Assembly: GCF_011038885.2 (NCBI RefSeq)
Contig: NZ_CP064952.1
Span: 1,736,001 to 1,800,000, forward strand
Direction: 5' to 3'
From: Schaalia sp. ZJ405
Lineage (GTDB): Bacteria > Actinomycetota > Actinomycetes > Actinomycetales > Actinomycetaceae
DNA: 64,000 nt
Positions 46,027-54,662 of the stretch are shown piece by piece. The first letter of the stretch is position 1; every line of letters starts with the position of its first letter. Position numbers and translations under genes: made by a program. The notes below the pieces were generated by a model. The model did not search any database. It was not told the DNA's origin and was given only the letters and a program-made list of their open reading frames with translations.

Positions 46027-46968
46027 TCAGGGCGTCTGAGACAGGATCGCCTCGGCAGTGACCTCATCGGCCACAACAATCGACGCAAGCCCAATCGACA
46101 GGGCAATCCACATGGGGAGAACCTTTTGCGGACCCGATCCGACAAGCATCTTGCGCTTCGCCCGACGAACAGCATCAAGGGACACCCCGATTGTCCGAGC
46201 TTCCAGCTCCTGCGACACCGGGTTGCCTTCCCTATCGACGAAGTGGGAGAACAGGTCAGTCGCCGCTCCCATGTTCCGCAGTTTGTCCATTCCCGCAGGA
46301 GAGAGAAAACCCGAGCGCACAAGCACGGACTCGTTCTCTAAGACACCCGGAGAGTAGAGGAGGAGATCAGATTTCGGCCCAGCTGTCAGGGTCTTCGCCA
46401 CCGACGGCTCCCGGCGCAACCTGCGGCCGAGCTCCGCGTCCGTCACAATTGCGGGGGCGGGAAGCATATGGCCGATGCCGCGAGCTTTGCGTGCCATGAG
46501 GCCAATAGAATCAGCAACCTCGTCATCGTTGGAGCGGACCAAACCACCATATGTCTGATAGATGTCAACACCCGAAGCCCAGTCGTCCGGCATCGCGTGT
46601 GACACCTGAGTAATCGTCCGACCCCACGCAACCCCTATGGACTGCGGACGCGGGCGGATCGCGGTAATGAAGTCAGCGCTGGCCTGCGCGACAAGACGTT
46701 TCGTTGCACCCACCGAATCCTGCTCGCGGACAATGATGGCATCGGTGATGTCGAATGCGTCAAGGAAACGCTTCTCCAGGGAACGCACGCGGGCCTGAGG
46801 GTGGGCAATCGTGATGCGCACGATGCCGGCTTCGCGGGCTTCCTCCAGGAGACGCCCAACAGTCCACCGGGTGCAGTGCATGCGCTCTGCGATAGCCCCC
46901 TGCGTGAGATTTTCGTAGTAGTAGAGCTGCGCAGCACGCAGCGCAAGCATCTCGCGATCGCCTTCCAC
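46027..46968 (-). CDS. SorC/DeoR-family sugar-binding transcriptional regulator
   Basis: A regulator of about 314 residues. The N-terminal helix-turn-helix is LYYYENLTQGAIAERMHCTR followed by WTVGRLLEEAREAGIV. The C-terminal SorC sugar-phosphate-binding domain has the NagB-like fold (GVAWGRTITQVSHAMPDD; LLYSPGVLENE; VDREGNPVS). GTG 46968 has AGGAGG eight bases before it and is preferred to starts further up. It is placed at the end of the catabolic region and transcribed with it, so it may control the araB-side genes. The effector is probably a phosphorylated sugar of the pathway. Confidence 0.88.
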   Translation of the reverse strand: MEGDREMLALRAAQLYYYENLTQGAIAERMHCTRWTVGRLLEEAREAGIVRITIAHPQARVRSLEKRFLDAFDITDAIIVREQDSVGATKRLVAQASADFITAIRPRPQSIGVAWGRTITQVSHAMPDDWASGVDIYQTYGGLVRSNDDEVADSIGLMARKARGIGHMLPAPAIVTDAELGRRLRREPSVAKTLTAGPKSDLLLYSPGVLENESVLVRSGFLSPAGMDKLRNMGAATDLFSHFVDREGNPVSQELEARTIGVSLDAVRRAKRKMLVGSGPQKVLPMWIALSIGLASIVVADEVTAEAILSQTP

Positions 46969-47021
46969 AGCTACTTCCTCCTGAAATCTGTCGTCCTGCA
47001 CATCTGTTCCACGGGGATATC

Positions 47022-47049
47022 CCCCGCCACGTGCGAACACGTGGCGGGG
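47022..47049. terminator. hairpin between araB-like gene and SorC regulator
   Basis: CCCCGCCACGTG (47022-47033), loop CGAA, CACGTGGCGGGG (47038-47049): a perfect 12-bp stem between the two leftward genes. It may end the kinase transcript or reduce read-through into the regulator. Confidence 0.7.
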
Positions 47050-47144
47050 CTGGTGTGTTGTGCGCACGGATGAGCTAACGGCCGCGTGAACACCGAGACA
47101 TCCCCGGAGTCATGGAACCGCGCTCACCCGACGAAGCGGATTCG

Positions 47145-48815
47145 TTAGCGGTGAGATTCAATTCCCTCCGTACGCAACTGACGAAGCTCATGCATCATGT
47201 CACCCTGACCGAAGAGATCGTAAAGCGCCTTGTACTGCGCGTAGAGACGGTCGTAACGCTCGCTCGCGTGAGCATTCGGGGTGTACACCGTCTGAGAAAC
47301 TCCGGCCATTGACTGAGCAGCCTCGGGAACATCCGCATACTCTCCCGCAGCCACAGCCGCAAAGATCGCGCTCCCGTGAGCACCGGCCTGCCCTGTTCGC
47401 GCGATCCTCAACGTACGCTTGGTGACATCCGCATAAATCTGCATGAGGAATGCGTCCTTAATGAGGCCACCCGCAATAAAGATCTCATCAACCGGCACTC
47501 CGTGTTCCTCGAAGTTCTCAATGATCACGCGCGCCCCGAAGGCCGTGGATTCCAGCAGCGCACGGTACTGATCCTCGGGTCGGCTCGTCAGCGTCTGACC
47601 CACAATGAGACCGCTGAGACGTGAATCCACCAGTGTCGAACGGTTACCGTTCCACCAGTCGAGGGCAACCAGCCCGTGCTCACCAACCTCCTGTTTCTCA
47701 GCAAGACCGCCGAGGATCCGGTGAATGGACACTCCCTGTTTCTTGGCCTCGTCGAAGTACTCCTGTGGAACGCAGTTGTCAATGAACCAGGCGAAGGAAT
47801 CACCGACGGCGCTCTGACCTGCCTCGTACGCCCACGCACCCTCACAGACGCCACCATCAACAACACCGAAAACACCCGGAACTTCTTCGAGGGTGGTCGA
47901 CGGAAGAATCCAGCACGTTGAGGTTCCGAGAATACCCGTGAGTTGGCCGGGCTTGACTGCTCCAACCGACACGCACTGAACATGGGCATCAATGTTGCCG
48001 GCGGCGATGGCGATGCCCTCGGGAAGGCCAAAGACCTCAGCCCATTCCTTTGTCAATCCACCAACCTTTGAGCCGAGCGGAACGATCGGGTGACTCATCT
48101 TCTCCTCGAAGATGTTCTCAAAACCGGGCGCAAGCTCCCTGAGATACTCGCGGGAAGGATAGGTCCCGTCCTGATACATCCGCTTGTAGCCAGAGTCCCC
48201 CGCCGCATACACGAGCGTTCCCGACAGTTGCCATGTCAACCAGTCAACGATGTCGAGGATCTCAGCGGTTTCGGTGTAGAGTTCAGGGGCCGTCTGAAAA
48301 AGTTCAAGGGCCTTTGGCATGAGCATTTCGGAGGAAAGAATCCCACCGTAACGAGAAAGCCATTTCTCTGCGCGTTCTTTTGCCAGCGCAACGATCCGGT
48401 CGGTCTGTTCCTGAGCTCCGTGATGCTTCCAGAGTTTGAGGTATGCCTGAGGTTCGTTGACATACTTCGGGTTTTCACACATTGGTGAACCCTGAGCATC
48501 CGTGATGACAACCGACGCGGATGTGCAGTCCAACCCCATGCCGATGACCTGATCAGCCGGGATACCCGCATTCTTCAATGCCTCGGGGACAACACGTGCG
48601 AGAGCAACCAGGTAGTCTCCGGGAACTTGCAGGGCAAACTCCGGGGGCAGTGCGCGCCCATCCCCCGCAGTCAGGGTCCGATCCATAATCGGCGTCGCAT
48701 ATTCACTCACCGCATCGGCCACCAACTCGCCATCGCTGACGCGAACAACGGCGGCACGAACGGACAGAGTTCCAAAATCCAGACCAATGACGTACGTCTG
48801 ATCGTCGTTGACCAT
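47145..48815 (-). CDS. AraB-type FGGY carbohydrate kinase (ribulokinase-like)
   Basis: A 556-residue FGGY kinase closest in pattern to L-ribulokinase AraB: VIGLDFGTLSVRAAVV at the N-terminus, GLDCTSASVVITD, AAGNIDAHVQCVSVGAVKPG, GTSTCWIL, DWWNGNRSTLVD, LSGLIVGQTLTSRPEDQYRA, and AFLMQIYADVTKRTLRIA. ATG 48815 has AAGGAAAG upstream. No araA isomerase or araD epimerase is present, so plain arabinose breakdown is unlikely. The kinase probably acts on a related ketose or polyol supplied by the adjacent pathway. A 180-base gap bounded by inverted motif copies separates it from the dehydrogenase gene. Confidence 0.85.
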   Translation of the reverse strand: MVNDDQTYVIGLDFGTLSVRAAVVRVSDGELVADAVSEYATPIMDRTLTAGDGRALPPEFALQVPGDYLVALARVVPEALKNAGIPADQVIGMGLDCTSASVVITDAQGSPMCENPKYVNEPQAYLKLWKHHGAQEQTDRIVALAKERAEKWLSRYGGILSSEMLMPKALELFQTAPELYTETAEILDIVDWLTWQLSGTLVYAAGDSGYKRMYQDGTYPSREYLRELAPGFENIFEEKMSHPIVPLGSKVGGLTKEWAEVFGLPEGIAIAAGNIDAHVQCVSVGAVKPGQLTGILGTSTCWILPSTTLEEVPGVFGVVDGGVCEGAWAYEAGQSAVGDSFAWFIDNCVPQEYFDEAKKQGVSIHRILGGLAEKQEVGEHGLVALDWWNGNRSTLVDSRLSGLIVGQTLTSRPEDQYRALLESTAFGARVIIENFEEHGVPVDEIFIAGGLIKDAFLMQIYADVTKRTLRIARTGQAGAHGSAIFAAVAAGEYADVPEAAQSMAGVSQTVYTPNAHASERYDRLYAQYKALYDLFGQGDMMHELRQLRTEGIESHR

Positions 48816-48994
48816 GATGTCTTTCCTTCTTTGTCGTGTGTAATTAACGAGGACGGACCCGCTTCGCGGGCCTGGCGCCTCACCGAGGATCACTGCGGAC
48901 ATTCCGGGGGCGCACAGACAGTCACACCCCTGATGATGGTCGCCGCGGCGGACCGGCTGCCACGGACCGCCGCTCGTCCTCGTCAATGGAATGA
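48816..48994. repeat. gap bounded by inverted GACGAGGACG-type motifs and GC hairpins
   Basis: AACGAGGACG (48846-48855) followed by CCCGC-TTC-GCGGG (48858-48870) stands at one end. GCGGCGG ... CCGCCGC (48945-48973) followed by CGTCCTCGTC (48975-48984) stands at the other. The two composite elements face each other across about 90 bases between the AraB-like and AraM-like genes. No gene is visible. Confidence 0.65.
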
Positions 48995-50362
48995 TCACGC
49001 ACTCTGATGCGGGTGACGGCCCCAGTAGCCGTCGGGAGCGAAGAGAGCGTCGATAACGGAATCCAGCAGTCCCAGGTCCATCAGCAGGTCGAGCACCGTG
49101 TAGCGGGCACGAATCATCTGGGCCTTGATGTGGGTCGTGCGGAAACGCTCCATGTCGATGCCGATCATCTCAGGGTGGAACGGTGCCCCAACTTTCTCAA
49201 GGCGCTCGGCAGCTTCCTCGGGACTAATGAGCTGGGGGCGCACGCGTTCAACGATCCTCGGCCACGCAGCCTGAATCGCTTCGATGCGTTGACGCAGCTC
49301 ATCGCCCTGAAGATTCTTGAACACGGAATGTTTAACTGCTTCGTCGGCGATGCGCGGAATGAGGAGTTCGCGAACGGACTTCTCAACTTCCTCGTCAGTG
49401 CGAGCAGCGGCAACAATGGCGTCGACGTCCAGCGCGTTCATATCGATCGCGAGGGCTTCCTCCCAGATCGCACAGGATGCGACGGTGCCCACACCAACTT
49501 TCATGCCATGAGACAACGGCGGTTCCCAGTCGAGGCCGTGGCCTTCCATTTCCCACACGTGGGAGAATTGGTGGCCCGCACCCGAAGCTGGGCGCGACGA
49601 TTGGGCAGCCTGCATGGCCAACCCCGACATGATGTTGCCTTCTGCTAATCCGGTGATTGCTTCGACGTCGCCCTCGCCAATTTTCTCGGGATCGGCAAGT
49701 GCTCCGCGCAACGGACCCTGAACCAAGGACCAGACGTAGTCGTCAATCGCTTCGATTCCCAGTTCGTCGGCAAGGATCCAGTCGGCACCCGCTGGGATTT
49801 TCTCAATGAGGTCACCGTAACCCGTGGCGATGAGGCGCTGCGGTGAGGCGGCGATGACGCGCAGGTCCGCGACAAGGGCAGTCGGCGCGGGGCAATTGCG
49901 GGTGATCTTGAATCCGTCTTTCGAGATCGAGGCGCCGAAGGCAGCGTAGCCGTCAACCGAGGGGGCGGTGCACACATTCATGTAGGGACGTCCCAGCTCA
50001 CCGGAGGCAAGTTTCGCAATGTCGTTGAGTGTGCCCGCCGCGATTGAGCAGACAACGGTGTTGTCGAGGGGACGAATGTATTCGCGGAGCTTTTCGACGT
50101 TGTCGTACCCGGCGTAGAGGGTTGGGGTTCCGGGGAATACGTAGGGTTCCTCGGCGAATTCGGCACCCGCGGACTTCAAGGAAGCAACAACGGCTTCACC
50201 GGCGGCAGCGAAGGTATTTCCATCAGCAACGACAAGCACGTGACTTCCGGGAAACATCCGGGTAAAAAGATCACCCGTCTGGTCGAGGACATCCGTCCCG
50301 AAGACAATGTCTTTCGTCTCCGTGGCGGTTGTCAGAGCTTGTTCGATGAGTTCGTTCGACAT
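48995..50362 (-). CDS. AraM-type sn-glycerol-1-phosphate dehydrogenase family protein
   Basis: A 455-residue member of the iron/zinc alcohol-dehydrogenase-like family that includes AraM/EgsA. NAD-binding features: VLVVADGNTFAAAG, CSIAAGTLNDIAKLAS and MNVCTAPSVDGYAAFGA. The metal site is built from Asp in GYGDLIEKIPAGADW and His in GAGHQFSHVWEMEGHG and SHGMKVGVG. Family members interconvert DHAP and glycerol-1-phosphate. In this cluster it could oxidise a polyol phosphate made by the FGGY kinases to the ketose phosphate. AAGGA precedes the ATG. The C-terminal domain is longer than in the shortest homologues. Confidence 0.85.
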   Translation of the reverse strand: MSNELIEQALTTATETKDIVFGTDVLDQTGDLFTRMFPGSHVLVVADGNTFAAAGEAVVASLKSAGAEFAEEPYVFPGTPTLYAGYDNVEKLREYIRPLDNTVVCSIAAGTLNDIAKLASGELGRPYMNVCTAPSVDGYAAFGASISKDGFKITRNCPAPTALVADLRVIAASPQRLIATGYGDLIEKIPAGADWILADELGIEAIDDYVWSLVQGPLRGALADPEKIGEGDVEAITGLAEGNIMSGLAMQAAQSSRPASGAGHQFSHVWEMEGHGLDWEPPLSHGMKVGVGTVASCAIWEEALAIDMNALDVDAIVAAARTDEEVEKSVRELLIPRIADEAVKHSVFKNLQGDELRQRIEAIQAAWPRIVERVRPQLISPEEAAERLEKVGAPFHPEMIGIDMERFRTTHIKAQMIRARYTVLDLLMDLGLLDSVIDALFAPDGYWGRHPHQSA

Positions 50363-50383
50363 GATTCCTTGTTTTCCTCCTGA

Positions 50384-51946
50384 TCACACAAGGTGATCAA
50401 CCATTTCGTGGGAGAGGTCCTGCAAACGCGGGTACGTCTCCATGTACTTCGTGAAGTAGAACTGGTATTCCTCGTGGATGTCGGCGCGAGGTTCGATACG
50501 GTCGGCTTCGCGCACCATGTAGCGGGCTGCGTCCTGGATCGACTGATACTGGCCGGAGCCAACTGCCGCGAGCATACAGGAGCCCAGGACCACGGCGTCA
50601 CCGACTTCTGTGAGGGTGACGGGAAGACCTGTGACGTCGGAATGCATCTGCATCCAGTCACGAGATTTCGTTGCACCACCGCAGGCAACGAGCTCGGTTG
50701 AGGTGAAACCTGAATCCTCGAAAGCCTTCAGGACGTGGGCTGTGCCGAAGCAGACGGCTTCTTCAATCGCGTGGTACACCTGCTCAGGCGACGTTCCCAG
50801 AGTCAATCCCCACATGATGCCACGCGCCTTGGAATCCGTGTACGGAGTGCGGTTGCCTTGGAAGTACTCGTTAATGATGAGGCCGTTGGACCCCGGAGGC
50901 ATGTGTGAGACGCGCTCATCGAGCACCGCGTACGGATTCAGGCCGAGGCGTTCGGCGGCACCCGTGAGGTCACGGCAGAAGTTGTCTTTGAACCACTTGA
51001 GTGTCGAACCAGACGAGACCAAGCCACCTTCACAGGTGTACTGACCGGGGATGACGCCATCGGTGTATCCGCCGAAGAAGCCCTCACCGTGAAGCGGGTT
51101 CCCGGACTGACCCGTGATGACGTGAGAAGACCCCGTGATCACTGCGGTCTTCCCGGGGGACACAACGCCCAGGCCGATTTGTCCGGCCCATGCGTCCGCA
51201 CACCCCTGAGCAACCGGGGTTCCAGGCAGAAGGCCGAGCTCGTTCGCAGCGCTGACGGAAAGTCCACCAACGGGGGTGCCGAGGTCGAGGATCCGCTCGG
51301 GGATCTTGTCGAAGACATCACCGCAGCCGATGTGTTCGTAGAACTCAACGGGCCATCCGCCCTCGTCACGGTTGTAGTACATGCGCAGTGCGGCGGAGTT
51401 GATGTTCAACGTCCACTCCCCCGTGAGCTTGTATGTCAGCCATTCGGGAGCATCAACAAGACGGTAGGCCTCGCGATAGATGTCCGGCTCGTTTTCTTTG
51501 AGCCATGCGGCCTTAAAGGGATACCATTCGGCAGTCGCGGGCATCGTACCGCCGCCGTTGTACAGGCGCGCCCAGTGATCGATGGTTTCGGCGCGGGCCG
51601 ACTGTTCGGTGGCGCGCACGTCCATCCACATGATCGCGTTGCGCAGCTCGCGCCCGTTCTTATCCATCGCAACAACGGTCATTGTTGTTGCGTCGTAGGA
51701 GATTCCGGCGATATGACGAGCCGGAATTCCCGTTTCGTCGAGGACCCGACGGGTCGAGGCCACGATTGCGTTCCACCAGTCCTGCGGGTTCTGTTCGGCT
51801 TGGCCCGGACGAGGGTGAGAGGTCTTATACGGTGTCGCCGCGAAGGCAATGGGGTGTCCGTGCAGGTCAAAAATTGCCGCGCGGCACGATTCGGTTCCGT
51901 AGTCGAAACCCATGACAAAGGGGCCTTCGTATCCAGGAGCAACCAT
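50384..51946 (-). CDS. FGGY-family carbohydrate kinase
   Basis: A 520-residue sugar or polyol kinase, clearly distinct from the AraB-like neighbour. Motifs: MGFDYGTESCRAAIFDLHG, EQNPQDWWNAIVASTRRVL, AGISYDATTMTVVAMDKNG, IMWMDVRATEQSA, CADAWAGQIGLGVVSPGKTA, GSSHVITG, and the late ACGGATKSRDWMQMHSDV. All ATP- and sugar-site blocks look intact. The substrate cannot be read reliably; ketopentoses, tetritols or pentitols are candidates in this family. It starts 150 bases after the HAD phosphatase gene and is followed 21 bases later by the AraM-like gene. Confidence 0.85.
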   Translation of the reverse strand: MVAPGYEGPFVMGFDYGTESCRAAIFDLHGHPIAFAATPYKTSHPRPGQAEQNPQDWWNAIVASTRRVLDETGIPARHIAGISYDATTMTVVAMDKNGRELRNAIMWMDVRATEQSARAETIDHWARLYNGGGTMPATAEWYPFKAAWLKENEPDIYREAYRLVDAPEWLTYKLTGEWTLNINSAALRMYYNRDEGGWPVEFYEHIGCGDVFDKIPERILDLGTPVGGLSVSAANELGLLPGTPVAQGCADAWAGQIGLGVVSPGKTAVITGSSHVITGQSGNPLHGEGFFGGYTDGVIPGQYTCEGGLVSSGSTLKWFKDNFCRDLTGAAERLGLNPYAVLDERVSHMPPGSNGLIINEYFQGNRTPYTDSKARGIMWGLTLGTSPEQVYHAIEEAVCFGTAHVLKAFEDSGFTSTELVACGGATKSRDWMQMHSDVTGLPVTLTEVGDAVVLGSCMLAAVGSGQYQSIQDAARYMVREADRIEPRADIHEEYQFYFTKYMETYPRLQDLSHEMVDHLV

Positions 51947-52098
51947 GATCTTTTTCTTCTTTCTTCACACGTCTTTGTGGATTTAGTGGGTGAGGTTCAG
52001 GGCCTGAAATGGCCCAGTTTGAGGTAATGCTTCGCCCAGCGACCTCGACTCAATACCGTCGAGATCGCACGATGTATTCATTGTCGGTGCGGTGTCTG

Positions 52099-52971
52099 CT
52101 AGTTCACGGGATCGTTGTCTTCGGTCCAGCCGTTCTCTTCCCAGATCGCCTGGGGAATGAGTCGGTCAACGCGGTCGAGGACGAATGTGGGGCGTTCCTT
52201 GGGGTCGCGGGCAAGGGCTCCTTCGAGTGTCGATTCCCCCGTCAGAGGCATTGCTGAAAACATCCCGGTGTTGACGGCCATCTGAATGTCGGTACCCAGG
52301 CGATCACCAACCATCATGCAGTTGGCTGGATCAACATCGAGATCCCCGAGGGCTTCCTCAGCCATCGCTGGGTTCGGCTTGCCAATGACCATTTCGCATG
52401 TCGTGCCGGTGCACGCTTCGATCGCCGCGATCATCGCTGCACAGTCGGGCTCTCCGCGCCCACCCGGGAACGGGCAGAAACGATCGGGGTTGGTTGCAAC
52501 AAGAATCGCGCGCTTGTGGAACCAGATCGCGTCAAAAGCAATCTGGAGCTTGCGGTAATCGAAGGTGCGATCGTAGGAGGCAACGACGATATCGATCTTT
52601 TCGGGATCGTCACTCATCGGAATCCCCGCCTCGCGGAACGCACGAATCAGGGGGTCTTCCGCAATCGGAAAGACGGTGGCTCCGGGCTTATTTTCTTTGA
52701 GCCACCGCGTCATTGTGACAACGGTATTCGCAATCTCATCAATGGGAGTTGGAAGCCCCATTTTTTCGAGCTTCTCCACATACTGACCGGGGTCCTTCGT
52801 GGGGTTGTTCGAGAGGAATCGCACCGGGATGTTGCGCCGGCGAAGCTCCTCAACGAGGCGTTTGGCACCGGGGAGGAAGTTGTCACCCAGGTAAATGGTT
52901 CCATCCATGTCGAAGACGTACGCGTCGTAGAGCGTGGTGGGCCACTGCGTGAGTTCCTCAGCTGAATCCAT
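52099..52971 (-). CDS. HAD-IIA family sugar-phosphate phosphatase (NagD/AraL type)
   Basis: A haloacid-dehalogenase phosphatase of 291 residues. Motif I is YVFDMDGTIYLGDNFLPGA with nucleophile and acid/base Asp. Motif II is VRFLSNNPTKDPGQYVEKL. Motif III is the Lys in VIGKPNPAMAEEAL, and motif IV is MMVGDRLGTDIQMAVNTGM. This is the NagD/AraL cap type IIA. In Bacillus subtilis AraL lies in the arabinose operon and removes phosphate from accumulated sugar phosphates. ATG 52971 has AAGGAAAAG before it. A house-cleaning role in this pathway is likely. Confidence 0.88.
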   Translation of the reverse strand: MDSAEELTQWPTTLYDAYVFDMDGTIYLGDNFLPGAKRLVEELRRRNIPVRFLSNNPTKDPGQYVEKLEKMGLPTPIDEIANTVVTMTRWLKENKPGATVFPIAEDPLIRAFREAGIPMSDDPEKIDIVVASYDRTFDYRKLQIAFDAIWFHKRAILVATNPDRFCPFPGGRGEPDCAAMIAAIEACTGTTCEMVIGKPNPAMAEEALGDLDVDPANCMMVGDRLGTDIQMAVNTGMFSAMPLTGESTLEGALARDPKERPTFVLDRVDRLIPQAIWEENGWTEDNDPVN

Positions 52972-53094
52972 GATGCTTTTCCTTGTGAAATCGCGAGTAT
53001 CGGTATCGTTAATGTCGGTGGGAAACGGGGACAACAGCTCCGTGTCAGACATGGACGCCTCGCACGTCCGTGTCCCCGTTTCCGAGCACCTGAC

Positions 53095-54054
53095 TTAGGC
53101 AAACAATGCCGCCGAACCAACTGCCAGTGTATTCATGAACCAGATGACACCGGCCGGTGGATCAATGTGAGTGTCGCCGTGGGCGTAGGTCCAACGTGCG
53201 AAATACTCCCCAGCGAAGGCCGCAACGATTCCGAAAACTGTACCGATGAGGACAGCAACGAGGCCGGAGCCGACGATCGGGAAGTAGATGGATGCGGCAA
53301 GCGCAGCGGTGATCGTCATGTGGTGCGTCACCGGGAAGCGCCACCCCATTGCAACGAAGAAAATGCACAGAGCAGAGATCGCAAAGGGGATGACCTGGAC
53401 ATTCGCTGCAACTGCATCGGGATTGGCCGAGGCCGGAGCAATGTAGCCGCGGAGCATGACGGCAGCGCCTGCGGCGAGCATCGACGCGAACAGGCCAACC
53501 GTTGTCAGCTGAGCGGGCTTCTCCTGCCAGTCGAGCCAGCGGGCGTCGTCAGTTGGGGCTGTGATCTTGTGGAACACCGAAGACTTGCCGAAAATGATGC
53601 GGGCAAGAATGCCCGAGCAGACCACTGTAAAGGCAACGGAGTCCGTGTGAGTCCCGAACCACGGGATCATGACGATGAGTTTGTGGAAGACGTATCCACC
53701 AAGACCAAAGAGGGCGCCTACCCAGAGGACATCTGGGCGTCCAACTCCCGCAAGCGGGCTGTTGACGTCCTTACCGCCTCCGTCGAGCACGTTCTTTCGA
53801 GCCGCGTAGGCAGCAGCTGCAACACCACCGGCGAAGGCAATGTGCGGGCCGAACACCGGGCCGAAAGACACGTAGTCAAGGAATGCGCTTGATCCTGTTG
53901 TCACGAGAACTGCGAAACCAACAAGGATTGTCACGCCGGTAAAGGCAAAGGCAAAGTTCGCGCCAATCATGGCACCGAAGGCTCCCCCTGCAAGCGCAAG
54001 GATCAGCCAAAAAAGATCCATGTTGGCGAAGGTAAATACTGCATCAGGTGTCAT
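53095..54054 (-). CDS. polytopic membrane protein of unrecognised family
   Basis: I do not recognise this family with confidence. The 319-residue protein has about nine or ten membrane segments, many glycine-rich: LFWLILALAGGAFGAMIGAN, FAFTGVTILVGFAVLVTTG, FGPVFGPHIAFAGGVAAAAY, VAFTVVCSGILARIIFG, FAISALCIFFVAMGWRF, and AVLIGTVFGIVAAFAGEYFA. Conserved-looking polar residues in or near helices include HKLIVMIPWFGTHTDS and PVTHHMTITA. AAGGACG precedes the ATG. It sits between the HAD phosphatase and the RpiB-type gene in the catabolic series. A channel, efflux or secondary-transport role is possible but not demonstrated. Confidence 0.6.
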   Translation of the reverse strand: MTPDAVFTFANMDLFWLILALAGGAFGAMIGANFAFAFTGVTILVGFAVLVTTGSSAFLDYVSFGPVFGPHIAFAGGVAAAAYAARKNVLDGGGKDVNSPLAGVGRPDVLWVGALFGLGGYVFHKLIVMIPWFGTHTDSVAFTVVCSGILARIIFGKSSVFHKITAPTDDARWLDWQEKPAQLTTVGLFASMLAAGAAVMLRGYIAPASANPDAVAANVQVIPFAISALCIFFVAMGWRFPVTHHMTITAALAASIYFPIVGSGLVAVLIGTVFGIVAAFAGEYFARWTYAHGDTHIDPPAGVIWFMNTLAVGSAALFA

Positions 54055-54182
54055 ATCTTCGTCCTTGAAGAGGGGATCTCAAAGGATCCATTGGGATGGA
54101 CGAGCTTTAAGGGGATGCGCTCGTGAACCGAGCTTTCGGGTGCCGCCCCAGCTCGCATAAGGGCGGCACCCACGTCGTTGTG

Positions 54183-54662
54183 TCAGCAGCCGACGGATTC
54201 GACCGAATGTTCTCGGTCGTATTCGTCGAGGGCGGCGACCTTAGGGGCCGAGTGCGAGCTCGGGTCGAATTCGTATCCGAGCCATTCGTTCGTCAGCTTC
54301 CGGGCAAGCTCAAGGCCGATGACGCGCTGCCCGAAGGTCAGGACCTGCGCGTTATTCGATTTGACGAGGCGTTCAACGGAGAAGGAATCGTGCGCAACGG
54401 AGGCACGAATCCCGGGAACCTTGTTTGCCGCCATCGCAACGCCCATTCCGGTACCGCAGACGAACAGCCCGCGATCAGCTTTTCCGCCGGCGATGATTCG
54501 TGCGGCTTCGACGGCGACATGCGGGTAGTCAACGTCTTCACCGGATGAAAGCCCAGCGTCGATCACTTCGTCGACTCGGGGGTCAGCTTCGAGGTCTTTC
54601 TTGAGAATCTCTTTGTAGTCAACGCCAGCTGAGTCTGCGGCAACAACGATCCTGAATCCCAT
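54183..54662 (-). CDS. RpiB/LacAB-family sugar-phosphate isomerase (erythrulose-4-phosphate isomerase-like)
   Basis: A 159-residue RpiB-fold isomerase. Motifs: VVAADSAGVDYKEILKKDL, DVDYPHVAVEAARIIAGGKA, RGLFVCGTGMGVAMAANKVP and RASVAHDSFSVERLVKSNNA, then QVLTFGQRVIGLELARKL. The catalytic Cys (VCGTG) is present. The combination AHDSFSVER and NNAQVLTFGQRVIGLELA matches my memory of the isomerases acting on D-erythrulose-4-phosphate (EryI/DerI type) better than ribose-5-phosphate isomerase B. ATG 54662 follows AAGGAGG. This is the strongest hint that a C4 sugar is the substrate. A housekeeping Rpi role cannot be excluded. Confidence 0.82.
   Translation of the reverse strand: MGFRIVVAADSAGVDYKEILKKDLEADPRVDEVIDAGLSSGEDVDYPHVAVEAARIIAGGKADRGLFVCGTGMGVAMAANKVPGIRASVAHDSFSVERLVKSNNAQVLTFGQRVIGLELARKLTNEWLGYEFDPSSHSAPKVAALDEYDREHSVESVGC

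Noticed and set aside
47145..52971. A standard L-arabinose operon
   Set aside because: AraB-, AraL- and AraM-type genes are present but no arabinose isomerase or ribulose-phosphate epimerase is seen, and the isomerase here is of RpiB type.
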